From the NCBI RefSeq assembly GCF_963924675.1, contig NC_089226.1, positions 57,635,690 through 57,699,689 on the forward strand: 64,000 nt of DNA. Reading direction: 5' to 3'. Below the pieces are notes generated by a model that was not told the origin of the DNA, did no database searches, and was given only the letters and a program-made list of their open reading frames with translations. Of the stretch, positions 44,101 to 59,400 are shown piece after piece. How positions within the stretch are numbered: the first letter of the stretch is position 1; each line of letters opens with the position of its first letter. Both the position numbers and the translations under genes were made by a program. The DNA is from Phocoena phocoena. Lineage: Eukaryota; Chordata; Mammalia; Artiodactyla; Phocoenidae.

Positions 44101-47100
44101 TTGCTGGGGAGAACTTCTTAACATGCCCTCTAAACTCTGTTTTGGTGAAAGAAAAGGCCCAGGGAAGAAACTCACACTTGCAGCACTCAAGCACACAACA
44201 AGGACACCTAAATAGTTTCTGACAATCTAAAATCTTTTGGGTAAACCTCAGTATGGCTGAAACCATCATTGTCTCTTCCATTCATCTGATTAGCAGACTT
44301 TACTGAGCACCAACTCTGTGCAAAGCACTTGAGACAGGTTGATGAAAAGATAATTTTGACCCACAGAAGCATCCAGTCACGGAAGTTCACCACAACATAC
44401 CACAAAGGGGCTTTAGAGAGCAGTAATTATACAACTACACTCTTCGTTTTCTTTTAAAAGTTTCATAGTTTTATCTCTTACAATTAGGTATCTAAACCAG
44501 TTTGACTCAATTTTTGTACATGGTGTGAAGTTGGAGTCCAACTTCATTCTTTAGCATGTGGATATCAAGTAGTCTCAGCACCATATGTGAAGAGACTCTT
44601 CTTTCCTCCACTGAATGGTCTTGGCACCATTACTGACAATCAACTGACCATAGATGTATGGGTTTATTTCTGGACTCTCAATTCTATTCCACTGATTGAT
44701 ATATCTTCCCTTATTTCAGAACCATACTATTGATTTCTGTAGCTTTGCAGTAAGTTTTGAAATCAGGAAGTGTGAGTCCTCCACCTTTGTTCTTTTTCAG
44801 GATTGTTTTAGCTATTTGGGATCCTTTGCAATTCCATATGTGAATTTCAGGGTCAGCTTATTCATTTCTGTGAAAAAAGAGATTGCAATTTAAATACGTA
44901 TTGTAATGAATGTGTAAAAATCAAATTGGGAAGTATTGCCATATTAACAATATTAAGTCTTCTAATCCATGAGCACAGAAAATCTTTTCATTTCTTAAAG
45001 TTTTTAATTTCTTTCAACAATGTTTTCTAGTGTTTAGTGTACGTGTCTTGCACCTCCTTGGTTAAATTTATTCATAACTATTCTGAGTTTTTTTGTTTTT
45101 TGAATTTTATTTATTTTTTTATACAGCAGGTTCTTATTAGTCATCAATTTTATACACATCAGTGTATATATGACAATCCCAATTGCCCAATTCATCACAC
45201 CATCACTCCCACCACCCCCCGTTGCTTTCCCCCCTTGGTGTCCATACGTTTTTTCTCTACATCTGTGTTTCTATTTCTGCCCTGCAAACTGGTTCATCTG
45301 TACCATTTTTCTAGGTTCCACATATATGTGCTAATATACAATATTTGTTTTTCTCTTTCTGGCTTACTTCACTCTGAATGACAGTCTCTAGATCAATCCA
45401 CGTCTCTACAAATGACCCAATTTCGTTCTTTCTTATGGCTGAGTAATATTCCATTATATATATGTACCACATCTTCTTTATCCATTCACCTGTCGATGGG
45501 CATTTAGGTTGTTTCCATGACCTGGCTATTGTAAATAGTGCTGCAATGAACATTAGGGTGCATGTGTCTTTTTGAATTATAGTTTTCTCTGTGTATAGGC
45601 CCAGTAGTGGGATTGCTGGATCATATGGTAATTCAATTTTTCATTTTTAAGGAACCTCCATACTGTTCTCCATAGTGGCTGTATCAATTTATACCCACCA
45701 ACAGTGCAAGAGGGTTCCCATTTCTCCACACCCTCTCCAGAATTTGTTGTTTGTAGAATTTCTGATGATGCCCATTCTAACTAGTGTGAGGTGATGCCTC
45801 ATTGTAGTTTTGATTTGCATTTCTCTAATAATTAGTGATGTTGAGCAGCTTTTCATGTGCTTCTTGGCCAACTGTATGTCTTCTTTGGAGAAATGTCTAC
45901 TTAGGTCTTCTGCCCATTTTTGGATTGGGTTGCTTGTTTTTTTAATATTGATGTGCATGAGCTGTTTATATATTTTGGAGATTAATCCTTTGTCCATTGA
46001 TTCATTTGCAAATATTTTCTCCCATTCTGAGGGTTGTCTTTTCATCTTGTTTATGGTTTCCTTTGCTGTGCAAAAGCTTTGAAGTTTCATTAGGTCCCAT
46101 TTGATTATTTCTGTTTTTATTTCCATTTCTCTAGGAGGTGGATCAAAAAAGACCTTGCTGTGATTTATGTCGAAGAGTGTTCTTCCTATGTTTTCCTCTA
46201 AGAATTTTATAGGGCCCAGTCTTACATTTAGGTCTCTAATCCATTCTGAGTTTATTTTTGTGTATGGTGTTAGTGAGTGTTCTAATTTCATTCTTTTACA
46301 TGTAGCTGTCCAGTTTTCCCAGCACCACTTATTGAAGAGACTGTCTTTTCTCCATTGTATATCCTTGGCTCCTTTGTCATATTAGTTGAGCATAGGTGTG
46401 TGGATTTATCTCTGGGCTTTCTATCCTGTTCCATTGATCTATGTTTCTGTTTTTGTGCCAGTACCTTATTGTCTTGATTACTATAATTTTGTAGTATAGT
46501 CTTAAGTCAGGGAGTCTGATCCCTCCAGCTCCGTGTTTTTCCCTCACGACTGCTTTGGCTATTTGGGGTCTTTTGTGTTTCCATACAAATTTTAAGATTT
46601 TTTTGTTCTAGTTCTGTAAAAAAAGGCCATTGGTAATTTGATAGGGATTGCATTGAATCTGTAGATTGCTTTGGACAGTAGAGTCATTTTCACGATATTG
46701 ATTCTTCCAATCTAAGAACATGGTATATCTCTCCATCAGCTGGTATCATCTTTAATTTCTTTCATCAGTGTCTTATACTTTTCTGCATACAGGTCTTTTG
46801 TCTCCCTAGGTAGGTCTATTCCTAGGTATTGTATTCTCTTTGTTGCAATGGTAAATGGGAGTGTTTCCTGAATTTCTCTTTCAGATTTTTCATCATCAGT
46901 GTATAGGAATGCAAGAGATTTCTGTGCATTAATTTTGTATCCTGAAACTTTACCAAATTCACTGATTAGCTCTAGTAGTTTCCTGGTGGCTTCTTTAGGA
47001 TTCTCTATGTATAGGATCATGTCATCTGCAAACAGTGACAGTTTTACTTCTTCTTTTCCAATTTGTATTCCTTTTATTTCTTTTTCTTCTCTGATTGCTG

Positions 47101-50100
47101 TGGTTAGGACTTCCAAAACTACGTTGAATAATAGTAGTGAGAGTGGACATCCTTGTCTTGTTCCTGATCTTAGAGGAAATGCTTTCAGTTTTTCACCATT
47201 GAGAATGATGTTTGCTGTGGGTTTGTCGTATATGGCCTTTATTATGTTGAGGTAGGTTCCCTCTATGCCCATTTTCTGGAGTTTTTATCATAAATGGGTG
47301 TTGAATTTTGTCAAAAGCTTTTTCTGCATCTATTGAGATGATCATATGGTTTTTGTTCTTCAATTTGTTAATATGGTTTATCACACTGATTGATTTACAT
47401 ATATTGAAGAATCCTTGCATCCCTGGGATAAATCCCACTTGATCATGGTGTATGATCCTTTTAACGTGTTGTTGGATTCTGTTTGCTAGCATTTTGTTGA
47501 GGATTTTTGCATCTATATTCATCAGGGATATTGGTCTGTAATTTTCTTTTTTTTTTGTAGTATCTTTGTCTGGTTTTGGTATCAGGGTGATGGTGGCCTC
47601 ATAGAATGAGTTGGGAGTGTTCCTTCCTCCACAGTTTTTGGAAGAGTTTGAGAAGGATGGGTGTTAGCTATTCTCTAAATGTTTGACAGAATTCACCTGT
47701 GAAGCCATCTGGTCCTGGACTTTTGTTTGTTGGAAGATTTTTAATCACAGTTTCAATTTCATTACTTGTGATTGGTCTGTTCATATTTCCTATTTCTTCC
47801 TCGTTCAGTCATAGAAGGTTATACCTTTCTAAGAATTTGTCCATTTCTTCCAGGTTGTCCATTTTATTGGCATAGAGTTGCTTGTAGTAGTCTCTTAGGA
47901 TGCTTTGTATTTCTGTGGTGTCTGTTGTAACTTCTCCCTTTTCATTTCTAATTTTATTAATGTGAGTCCTCTCCCTCTTTTTCTTGATGAGTCTGGCTAA
48001 TGTTTTATTCATTTTGTTTATCTTCTCAAAGAACTAGCTTTTAGTTTTATTGATCTTTGCTATTGTTTTCTTTGTTTCTATTTCATTTATTTCTGCTCTG
48101 ATCTTTATGATTTCTTTCCTTCTGCTAACTTTGGGTTTTGTTTGTTCTTCTTTCTCTATGTCCTTTAGGTGTAAGGTTAGAGTGTTTGAGATTTTTCTTG
48201 TTTCTTGAGGTAGGGTTGTATAGCTATAAACTTCCCTCTTAGAAAGGCTTTTGCTGCATCCCGAGGTTTTGGATCGTCGTGTTTTCATTGTCATTTGTCT
48301 CTAGGTATGTTTTGATTTCCTCTTTGATTTCTTCATTGATCTCCTGGTTATTTAGTAACGTATTGTTTAGCCTCTGTGTGTCTGTGTTTTTTACCTTTTT
48401 TTCCCCTGTAATTCATTTCTAATCCCATACCATTGTGGTCAGAAAAGATACTTGATATGATTTCACTTTTCTTAAATTTACTGTGGCTTGATCTGTGACC
48501 CAAGACGTGATCTATCCTGGAGAATGTTCCGTGCGCACTTGAGAAGAAAGTGTAATCTGCTGTCTTGGGATCGAATGTCCTATGAACATCAATTAAATCT
48601 ATCTGGTCTATTGTGTCATTTAAAGCTTCTGTTGCCTTATTTATTTTCATTTTGGATGATCTGTCCATTGGCGTAAGTGAGGTGTTAAAGTCCCCCACTA
48701 TTATTGTGTTACTGTCGATTTCCTCTTTTAGAGCTGTTAGCAGTTGCCTTATGTATGGAGGTGCTCCTATGTTGGGTGCATATATATTTATAATTGTTAT
48801 ATCTTCTTCTTGGATTGATCCCTTGATCATTATGTAGTGTCCTTCCTTGTCTCTTGTAACATTCTTTATTTTAAAGTCTATTTTATCTGATATGAGTATT
48901 GCTAATCCAGCTTTCTTTTGATTTCCATTTGCATGGAGTATCTTTCTCCATCTCCTCACTTTCAGTCTGTATGTGTCCCTATGTCTGAAGTGGGTCTCTT
49001 GTAGACAGCAAATATATGGGTCTTTTTTTGGTAACCATTCAGCAATCTCTGTCTTTTGGTTGGAACACTTAATCCATTCACGTTTAAGGTAATTTTTGAT
49101 ATGTATGTTCCTATGACCATTTAAATTGTTTTGGGTTTGTTTTTATAGGTTCTTTTCTTCTCTTGTGTTTCCCACTTCGAGAAGTTTCTTTAGCATTTGT
49201 TGTAGAGCTGGTTTGGAGTTGCTCAATTCTCTTAGCTTTTGCTTGTCTGTAAAGCTTTTGATTTCTCCATCAAATCTGAATGAGATCCTTGCCGGGTAGA
49301 GTAATCTTGGTTGTAGGTTCTTCCCTTTCATCACTTTAAGTATATCATGCCACTCCCTTCTGGCTTGTAGAGTTTCTGCTGAGAAATCAGCTGTTAACCT
49401 TATGGGAGTTCCCTTGTATGTTATTTGTCATTTTTCTTTTGCTGCTTTGAATAATTTCTCTTTGTCTTTAATTTTTGCCAATTTGATTACTATGTGTCTT
49501 GGCATGTTTCTCCTTGGGTTTATCCTGTATGGGACTCTCAGCACTTCCTGGACTTGGGTGGCTATTTCCTTTCCCATGTTAGGGAAGTTTTCGACTATAA
49601 CCTCTTCAAATATTTTCTCGGGTTCTTTCTCTCTCTCTTCTCCTTCTGAGACCCCTATAATGCGAATGTTGTTGCATTTAATGTTGTACTAGAGGTCTCT
49701 TAGGCTGTCTTCATTTCTTTTCATTCTTTTTTCTTTATTCTGTTCTGCAGCAGTGAATTCCACTATTCTGTCTTCCAGGTCACTTATCCTTTCTTCTGCC
49801 TCAGTTATTCTGCTATTGATTCCTTCTAGTGTAGTTTTCATTTCAGTTATTGTATTGTTCATCTGTTTGTTCTTTAATTCTTCTAGGTCTTTTTTAAACA
49901 TTTCTTGCAACTTCTCGATCTTTGCCTCCATTCTTTTTCCAACGTCCTGGATCATCTTCACTATCATTATTCTGAATTCTTCCTCTGGAAGGTTGCCTAT
50001 CTCCACTTCATTTAGTTTTTTTTCTGGGGTTTTATCTTGTTCCTTCAGCTGGTACATAGCCCTCTGCATTTTCATCTTGTCTATCTTTCCGTGAATGTGG

Positions 50101-53100
50101 TGTTTGTTCCACAGGCTGCAGGATTGTAGTTCTTCTTTCTTCTGCTGTCTGCCCTCTGGTGGATGAGGCTATCTAAGAGGCTTGTGCAAGTCCACTCTAT
50201 GACTTTTGATTGGAGAATTTAATCCATTTACATTTAGAGTGATTATTGATAAGTAAGGATTTACTAGTGCCATCTTAGTCATTGTTTTCTAGCTGTTTCA
50301 TAGTTCTCTTGTGCCTTAATCCCTCTCTTGTGGCCTTCCTTTGTGAACTGGTGATTTTCTATAGAGGTACGCTTTGATTCCCTTTTTATTTTATGTGAAT
50401 CCACTGTAGGTTTTTGCTTTTTGACTATCATGAGGCTTACATAAAACATCTTATAGATATGAGTCTATTTTATGCTTGATAACAACTTAACTTCGATTGC
50501 ATACAAAACTTTACCCTTTTACTCTCCTCCATTTTGTTTCTAATGTCACAAAACATTTCAATGTCACAAAACACTTGATGCCTTTTTATACTGTGTAGTC
50601 ATTAACAAATTAGTGTAGCTATCGTTATTTTTAATACTCTTGTCCTTTTAACATTTATACTAGAGTTAAGTGGTCAACATATCACCTTGTTAACATTATT
50701 AAAGTATTCTTAATTTGACTATATACTTACCTTTACCAGAGTGTTTTATATTTTCATATCTTTTCATGTTACTAATTAGTATAATTTTGTTTCAGCCTGA
50801 AGAACTCCTTTCAGCATTTCTTGTAAGGTAGGTCTAGTGGTAATGAACTCCCTCAGCTTTTGTGTGTCTGGGAAAGTCTTTACCTCTCCTTCATATATGA
50901 AGTACAACTTTACTAGATAGAGTATTTCGGCTGGCAGGTTTTTTTTTTTCCTTTCAGTGCTCTGAATATATCATCCTACTCCTCTGGACTGTATCGTTTC
51001 TGTTGAGAATTCTACTGATAGCCTTATGTGAGTTCCCTTGTAAGTTATAATCCTTTTCTCTTGCTGCTTTTAAGATGCTCACTTTGTCTTTTATATTTGA
51101 CAGTTTTATCATAATGTGTCTGTTGAGCCATACCCTGTATGCCTGTAAGCCCTGTACTTGCCCAGCCTCAAGACGGAAGAAAGAGCCCAGAGTAAGCAAC
51201 AGGGACATCAATAGTTTAATGGGATTAAACAGAGATCTCACATGTCTGAAGCAAGGTCCTGGAGTGACACTCCACTGTGTGCAGCAGACAGTAGGCAAGA
51301 CATGGCAGTGGTCTTCACTACCAGGGGGAGAGGAAGTTTACCAGTTATAGGGGGAATTGATGTCACGTTGGCTCATCAGTTACCAGGGCACGAGCAGAGG
51401 AGCACGCCCCTTACTGCCCCTTTGATAAGCTATCATGGTGGAGATGTTCTGATCTAAAGATTAGAACAATCACTAGATGGGGAGGGGGGAGGGGGTACAA
51501 GTATATAGGCATTTACTGATTAGGCTCTATGATTAAGAGGGAAGGTCAGTTATGTGAGTAGGATGTAGGTGAAGCAGGGACTGGTTGAGCAGGGGATGTA
51601 CAGAGGGCAAGAGAACAGCCATCTTGGGTGGCCTGATAATACAGTGTCTTGGAGAGAATGGCTTTAAGTTGAGTTTGTTTGGTGACCTATGAGCTTCACA
51701 AACTTAGATATCCAAATCTCTCCCCAGATTTGGGAAGTTCTCAGCTCTTATTAATTAATTAATTTATTTTTACATCTTTATTGGAGTATAATTGCTTTAC
51801 AGTGTTGTGTTAGTTTCTACTGTACAACAAAGAGAATCAGCTATACATATACATATATCCCCATATCTTGTAGCTCACTGAGCTTCCTTAAAACAGCTAA
51901 TTTGAAGTCTTTGTTGGATAAATCACAGACCTCCATGTTTTTGGGGATCCAATACTGGAAGACTGTTGTGATCTTTTGATGCTGTCATGTTTCCTTGATT
52001 TTTCATGTTCCTTGACATTTTGCATTGCTGTCCTCACATTTGAAGTAGCAGTCACCTCCTCCGAACTTTACTAACTGCCTTCAGGAGAGAAAAACCTTCC
52101 AACAGCTCTGGTAGGGATGCTGGTATTTTCTCAGATCTTCTATGGATACACCAGCTCCTTGCTTTCTCCCTCTGTGGCAAAATTCTCAAGCTTGTATGCC
52201 TTCTCTTGATCCTCCAACATACCAGGCCGAAAGCTGACAGCCTCCATTTTGTTTTCCCAAGGGTGGCAGTAAAGCTCATTTGTGATCTCTCCCTTGCCCA
52301 CAGATTCTAGCTGGCTTTCTACACATGCTTACTGGCCATATGCCAAAACTCGCTCACTGCCACTGGGAGCATGCACAGGGAACTGGCCACAGAGTGGAAG
52401 CATGTGTGAATGAGGCATGTGGAGCGATGGGAGTGCCCATGGGCCAGTTGGGAGGATCCATAGGTGAGGCTTCCCCAGTGACTTGTGGGTGGAGTCTGTA
52501 ACGTAGTTAGTAAGATCCTCATCCCTTTAATGCCCTCTGAGAGCCCTATCTGCTGCTTTCCCAGACTCTTCATTCCCCTAGGTCATGTAGATCATAATTC
52601 AATACTCTGGTTGAGGCAGGAGAGAAATGGGCTTCCTATAAAGTTGAAGAAGCCAGGTGTTCACTCACACTCTCTTACTTTCTCCCACAGAGGCAATTAC
52701 CAGCCAGGAAAATCTCTCTTGAACCTGAGTTCTGCTGCCCTGGGTAGGGGTGATGCAGGTTAAGTCAAAGTGTTTCTCTTACCCTCTCTAATGTATCAAA
52801 GCTTGTACTTTTTTTCCCTCCAATGGTGTGCTGGAATATAGATTCATAAAGGATATTGGTCTGTAGTTTTCTTTTCTTGTTATGTCTGCATATGGCTTTG
52901 GTATCAGGGTAACACTGGCTTCAAAGAATGAATGAATCGGGAAGTATTCACTCCTCTTCTAATTTTTGAAAGAGTTTGAGAAACATTCATGTTGATTCTT
53001 TTTTAAATGTTTGGTAGTAACACCAGTGAAGCCATCTGGTCTTAGGCTTTTCTTTGCCAGATGTTTTTTGATTACTGGTTCAACCTTTTCACTTGTTATA

Positions 53101-56100
53101 GGTCTATTCAGATTTTCAATTTCTTCTTGAATCAGTTAGGTATTTTGTCTCTAGCCAGGTATACAGTATTATTCAAGTCTTCTATATCCTTTGTTTATCT
53201 TTCACCTGTATAGTCTACCCATCATTGAAAGTGGTGTTAAAGTCTCCAACTATTAATATTAAAATGTCTATTATTCCCCTTAATTTTGTCAGTTTTTGCT
53301 TCACATATTTTATGGACTCATAATTAGGTGTACATGTGTTTACAGCTGTTATATCTTCTTTGCGGACTGACCCTTTTAGAATTATACAATGCCTCTCTTT
53401 GTTTCTTGTAATAATTTTTGTCCTAAAGTCTACGTTGTCTCATATTGTATAGCTATTCTAGTTCTCTCTTGGTCACTGTTTACATTTTTCACTTTCAACC
53501 TACTTCTGTCTCTGGATCTAAAGTGAGTCTCATCATATATTTGGACTATACTGTTTTTAAATCCATTCTGCCAATCTCTGCCTTTTAATTGGAGAGTTTA
53601 ATTCATTTACATTTAATGTAATTACTGATAAGGAAGGACTTCTGCAATTTTCTCTTTATTTTCTATATGTCTTGTTCCACAATGTCTACATTAATGCCTT
53701 CTTTTGTGTTAGATATCTCCTACTATACCATTTTGATTTCCTTCTTATTTCTTTAACTATGTATGTTTTAGTTATTTTCTTAGTGGTTGCCCTGGGGAAT
53801 TACAATTAACATCTTAATTGAAAACAATATATTTCAAATTAATACCAACTCAATTTCAATAGCATACATAAACTTCGTTCCTATATAACTATATTCCCCC
53901 AATGTTGTTATTGTCACATGAAGAGTCACAAAATTCATGAATGTGAAAATATCGTGTAAACCATCAACATAATATATAGATATTATTATTGTAGTATTTG
54001 GTCAGGTTAAGAGGCTTCAATGCTGGCTGAGAATCATCAGCAGTAAACTTGATAATGTTCCTAAGATTTAAGAGCTCAAATAATACCTTTGCTAAAAAAC
54101 AGAGGAAGTAACTACTCCTCCCACCTTTGTGCACATCCATTTCTATATTCCTAAACCCTCACACAGTGCCTGGCACACAGTGGATATATTCAATAAATTT
54201 CTTATAAGTGAATAAAAATATATACAGAAATGCCTACAACATCCTTAAGGAAAGGAAAGAAAATTTCATCATTTATTAGGAATCTATTATCTGTCAGGCA
54301 TTGTGTGTTTTAAATATACTGTACCTCATTTAATCCATATAGAAACCCTATAAATCAGCATCTTCAATTTACAGACAAAGAACTGAAGGCAGTGATTTTT
54401 CCAGGTCACACAGCTGAAGCCAAAGTTTAAACCTGTATCTCCAAGACTCTAAGGCCTGTGCTCTTTCTACCACAGCATACTGATCTTACATTCTACTCTA
54501 CTCTGCCACAGAATAGACCCAGCACGTCTAGAGAAGATCTCTCTTCCAAACACATAATGAAGTCATAAACAAGAGACAGCAGCATTGTCTGAAAGGCAAC
54601 TAGCTTAAAATTTCCACTGCCAAGGGACCAGATGGTTTCTGGGATTTCTAGTTAAGCTAAAAATACCCACAACCACAATGCATCTGACTTACAAACAAAG
54701 AAAAGGAGGAGCAGCCAGTATAAACATGCAGCTGGAAAGCCAGAAGATTTAATGCTTATAAAGCACTGCTTAAAGGGTTTTCAAATGGTATTACATGATA
54801 TAAAACATTAGATAGCTCATGTTATTAACTGCTCACTCATCACTCTCTCTGTCTCTCAAATACCCATACCACCTTAGTTTTTTAATCAAACTCTCAGGTC
54901 TGGCAGAGCTGAGTTCCACCAAGAGGCTGAAGGTCAGAGAGGATCCTCCTCCAAGCCCCTAGCCTGGGTGTGTGAGGCCTCCCACCCACACACACATACT
55001 TGAATAAAAGCAGCAGCTTCCTTAGGCCTAGCTGTAGCTGCCATGCACCCAGAAATGGGTAACATTTTGTTACAATCCTTCCCTTGTATATTTATTGTTG
55101 GGTTATCTGCCTTGTGTATACTAGCATTCTTTCTTTTTTACTAACTAACTAACTTATTTATTTATTTATTTATTTATGGCTGCACTGGGTCTTCGTTTCG
55201 GTGCACGGGCTTCTTATTGCGGTGACTTCTCTTGTTGCAGATCACGGGCTCTAGGAGGGCGGGCTTCAGTAGTTGTGGCACACGGGCTTCAGTACTTGTG
55301 GCTCACGGGTTCTAGAGCACAGGCTCAGTAGTTGTGGCGCACAGGCTTAGTTACTCCACGGCATGTGGGATCTTCCCAGACCAGGGCTCGAACCCATGTC
55401 CGCTGCGTTGCCCGGAGGATTCTTAACCACTGCGCCACCAGGGAAGTCCCTCTTTCTTTTTTTAAAGTGTAAAATTTAATGGTTTTTAGTATATTCACAG
55501 AGTTATTTAACCATCACAATTTTAAAACATTTCCATCACCTCATAAAGAAACCTCATACCCTTTAGCTCTTACTCCTAAACCCTGCCTTCTCCTCCAGCC
55601 CTAAGCAACCACTTATCTACTTTCTGTCTCTACATATTTGCCTATTCTGGACATGCACTAGTATTTGTTTGCTGATGGATAGGAACATTGTTTCCACAGC
55701 TGTATTTCAAAAGGCCTAGAGTAATGCAAAAGGATTTGAGTCCCCTCAAACAACAGGATAACTGGACAGCTTCTTACCCACCTCTGTACAATCTTGTATT
55801 TTTTTAGAACAAGACAGGGTATAAATTATTTAAACAAACAGAAGGAAGGAAGCTTTCTGTTGTAAAGGTAGATCATTTCAAGACAAAGAGCTTAAGCACA
55901 GAGCCTTCTGTCACAGGGTTCTGACAATCGTTTGCTAGAAAGAGCATAGGTTTGGAGTCAAGAGAGACCTGAGTTCCAATTCCATCTCTGTCACTCTACT
56001 CAGGTGAGAAGTTCTGGGGTGAGTTACTTAACCTCTTTGAACTGCATTTTCCTCAGCTGAAAAATGAGAATGTTATAAATCTTATAGGATTAATGTAAGA

Positions 56101-56394
56101 ACTAAAGGAAACGAGGTATGTAAAGTACTGAACATGGCAGGAAGCCCTGGGAAAAAGCAGGTTCCCTGATGCTACCCTTCACCATCCTGCCAGACCCCTC
56201 TGAAAACCACTAGTATATCCCTACTTTAGTATGGCAGAGAGATTACTGACACCTCTAAAACCTGCTCCTTAAATTCCACATCACTTCTCCTTGAGCTATC
56301 TTCCTTTTCCATCCATACTCCATACTCTTAACAAGATTTGTCCTCTTAACCAGCTCATCCACTTGACTTGCTTCTATTCTTTTATCCCTCCCCC

Positions 56395-56446
<52 letters not shown>

Positions 56447-59400
56447 CACGACCTGCCCCAGGCCATCATCAAGCCTTGTGGTTTCTTTTAAATCACTACC
56501 TCATTTTTCTCTCATAGTCTCCTTTCCCTCGTGGTTACTGTTTGGACTATTCCCCACACATAACTTGCTAAGTCTAATCCTGAGATTTTTACAGAACTCA
56601 CTAACTGCCCCTTACCCTCTCCTTTTCATGCCCTGGTCACATTTCCTCCACCTTTTAAAACCCTGCTCTAAGCTACTTCTAGACACTTCAGTTTTAGAGG
56701 TGAAAAGAGTCTTAAGAAATCATTCAGGGAAATCCCCTGCCCAGCAATAGGTAGGACATAACAACTTGCATTTTACATAAATGATACAGAAGGAGGTCAA
56801 CTGATTTTACTCAAGCTCACACCACTAATTCCCTAAAACTCCCTAGACTGGCTTCTCCACCCTCATCTCTCTGGTTTGCCTCCTTTCATCAATTCTAAAG
56901 CTAGCCCTCCAGGGCTTCCCTGGTGGCGCAGTGGTTAAGAATCCGCCTGCCAATGCAGGAAACGCAGGTTCAAACCCTGGTCCAGTAAGATCGCACATGC
57001 CGCGAAGCAACTCAGCCTGCGTGCCACAACTACTGAGCCTGTGCTCTAGAGCCCGCGAGCCACCATTACTGAAGCCTGTGTGCCTAGAGCCCACGCTCGG
57101 CAACAGGAGAAGCCACCGCGATGAGAAGTCCGTGCGCCACAAGGAAGAGTAGCCCCCGCTCGCTGCAACTAGAGAAAGCCCGTGCACAGCAACGAAAACC
57201 CAACACAGCCAAAAATAAAATAATTAAAAAATAATAAAGCTAGTCCTCCAATATCACATCATTTATGTGTCTGGTATCTGTCCGCTGAAAGCATCTATAT
57301 TTTCGTTCGTTCATTTTAAAAAAGAGGAACAAGTCTGCATATTTTAATTCACTCCAACACTGGCTGGGCATGCAGTTAATATGACTGAGTCTGCAGTCAG
57401 TCTCTGTCTCTCTCTCTCCTTACACACACACCTTAGAGGAAGCACAGACACTTCAGGTCTCTTTTGCTGCACCCCACTCTGAACCACAGACTCAGGCTTA
57501 AAGTATTTGGACATTAGAAAACAAAATAATGTAGTTAATTTCTACTTAATTAAGGCTTAATTATTACTCAGTGTAACACAGATTTTTCTTTTACAGAATC
57601 GATAAAAAGGATACTCATAAGCTACCGTTAATGTATTAAAGAGCTAAAGACAACTTTATAGTATAAAAGTTTTATCAATGTGGTCATTAGACTCCCCCTA
57701 AATCCCATATTAATCCTATGGAATCTAGTCTAAACAACAGCCACCAGCCAATCTGTTTCCTCCACAGCTCCCAGAGTCCTCCCTCCTACAGACTCTGCAA
57801 GTTTGACAATTCTGAAAAAGTCCCCTTTAACCTACCCAAGGGCACAAGACCTATCTCATTAAACATTCCACAAGTATTTATTGAGCCTCTACTATGTGCC
57901 AGGCACTGTACTAAGTACTGTGAGTACAATGGTCAACAAGATTTTTGTCCCTGCTTGCAAAGGATTTAAAGCCTAGTGGGAAAATGGGCAGAGGCAGCAT
58001 AGTGATCTATAAGAAAGTCATGGGGGACAAAAGGGTATAGTGGAAAGAGCCAAGAAATCTCAGTTCTAACTCATTGTCCTACTACTCTAGCAGTCTAAGA
58101 TTTGGCAAGCCATGGTCTCTCACTGAGCTTTAGTCTTCTCACCCATAAAACAAAGGAATTAGATAAAACAATATTTAAGATCCTTTTCAGTTCTAAGAGT
58201 TCTAAAAGAAGATAACAAAATAGCAGCAACTATACTCACTGAAGACTTATCATATGCCAGTAATCTCACTAGGCACTGTTTACTTAAGATACAGTTTTGT
58301 ACAGAATGGCAGTACTGGCATTACTGCATCGCCTTCTTTTCTTTATTTTTTAAACTGGAAGGAGGATAGATGGTTTGATTATATTTCTTTTTATGGTTAT
58401 ACCCTATTCCCAAGAAGAATTTTAAGTGACTTACAGTAAAAATACATAAAAAATGAGCGTTAGTAGAGAATAAAGACCACATTAAGTAATAAATATGAGA
58501 AGAGTATGCCAAAAATTATTTCTTTAATTATATGCCATGTTGGAAGGTCATGATGACTGAATTGAAAACTCTGTCTTAATTCTAAACTTCCTGACAGCCA
58601 AAGCAAAGAGGAAAACACAACTGAACGTGTAGCTCTTAGAAAAGACACTAGCTCAACAGAGAAAGTTTTTCCAGACTGTTTTTAGAATAACTTGCAACCA
58701 CGTTTTTTGTTTGATTCTTCTAGTGGTGAAGAGGGCATGAGGAATGAAGGGAAATAAATTTAAACAAATAAACAAACCAGTTTTTCAGATATTTAAAATA
58801 AAAGCCTAACTTTATAATTATATACCTTATGGTTCAAGTTAATTCTTTTCAATTCACATATATTTTATAATTTACTTAGAAATGACCTTGGGTTAACTAT
58901 TACTCTATCTGCCTATGTGGAAGAAGTTTCATTTTCAAAGGGCTATAGAACTTTATTAATAGTGCTGCAAAACATTCTTTGCTTTGAATGTTTCAAATGA
59001 AAATAGACTGAGCTACTGGCAAGACTCAGCCAGAATCTATTGATGGATTCCTTCCAAAATAACCATCCTATCAGGACTACTCACTCTTAACTCCATGCTT
59101 TTGGGCTTAAGAAAGAAAAGTTTATAAAGTAGATAAGTAAAATAAATGCAGATTAATTTGATTTAAATACAGATGTAAAAAACTTTAAAGCTTTTACAGA
59201 TGAACTCTCTTTAGGAAACAAACTTGCAGAGAAAAACCTATTCTTCTGTTATTGCTTAACAGACAGAAAAAAATGCATTTGAAATATCCCAAAACTGTTA
59301 ACAATGCTAATTCTTTTTTTCTTGTGGTAAAATATATATAACATGAAAGTTACCATTTTAACCATTTTAAGTTTACAGGCACATCACTATGCAACCATCA

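Noticed and set aside
45689..48959. Long - strand open frames with endonuclease and RT motifs, as a possible functional gene
   Set aside because: They are pieces of a single L1 ORF2 broken by stops and frameshifts, with ORF1 and the 3' UTR in the expected order.
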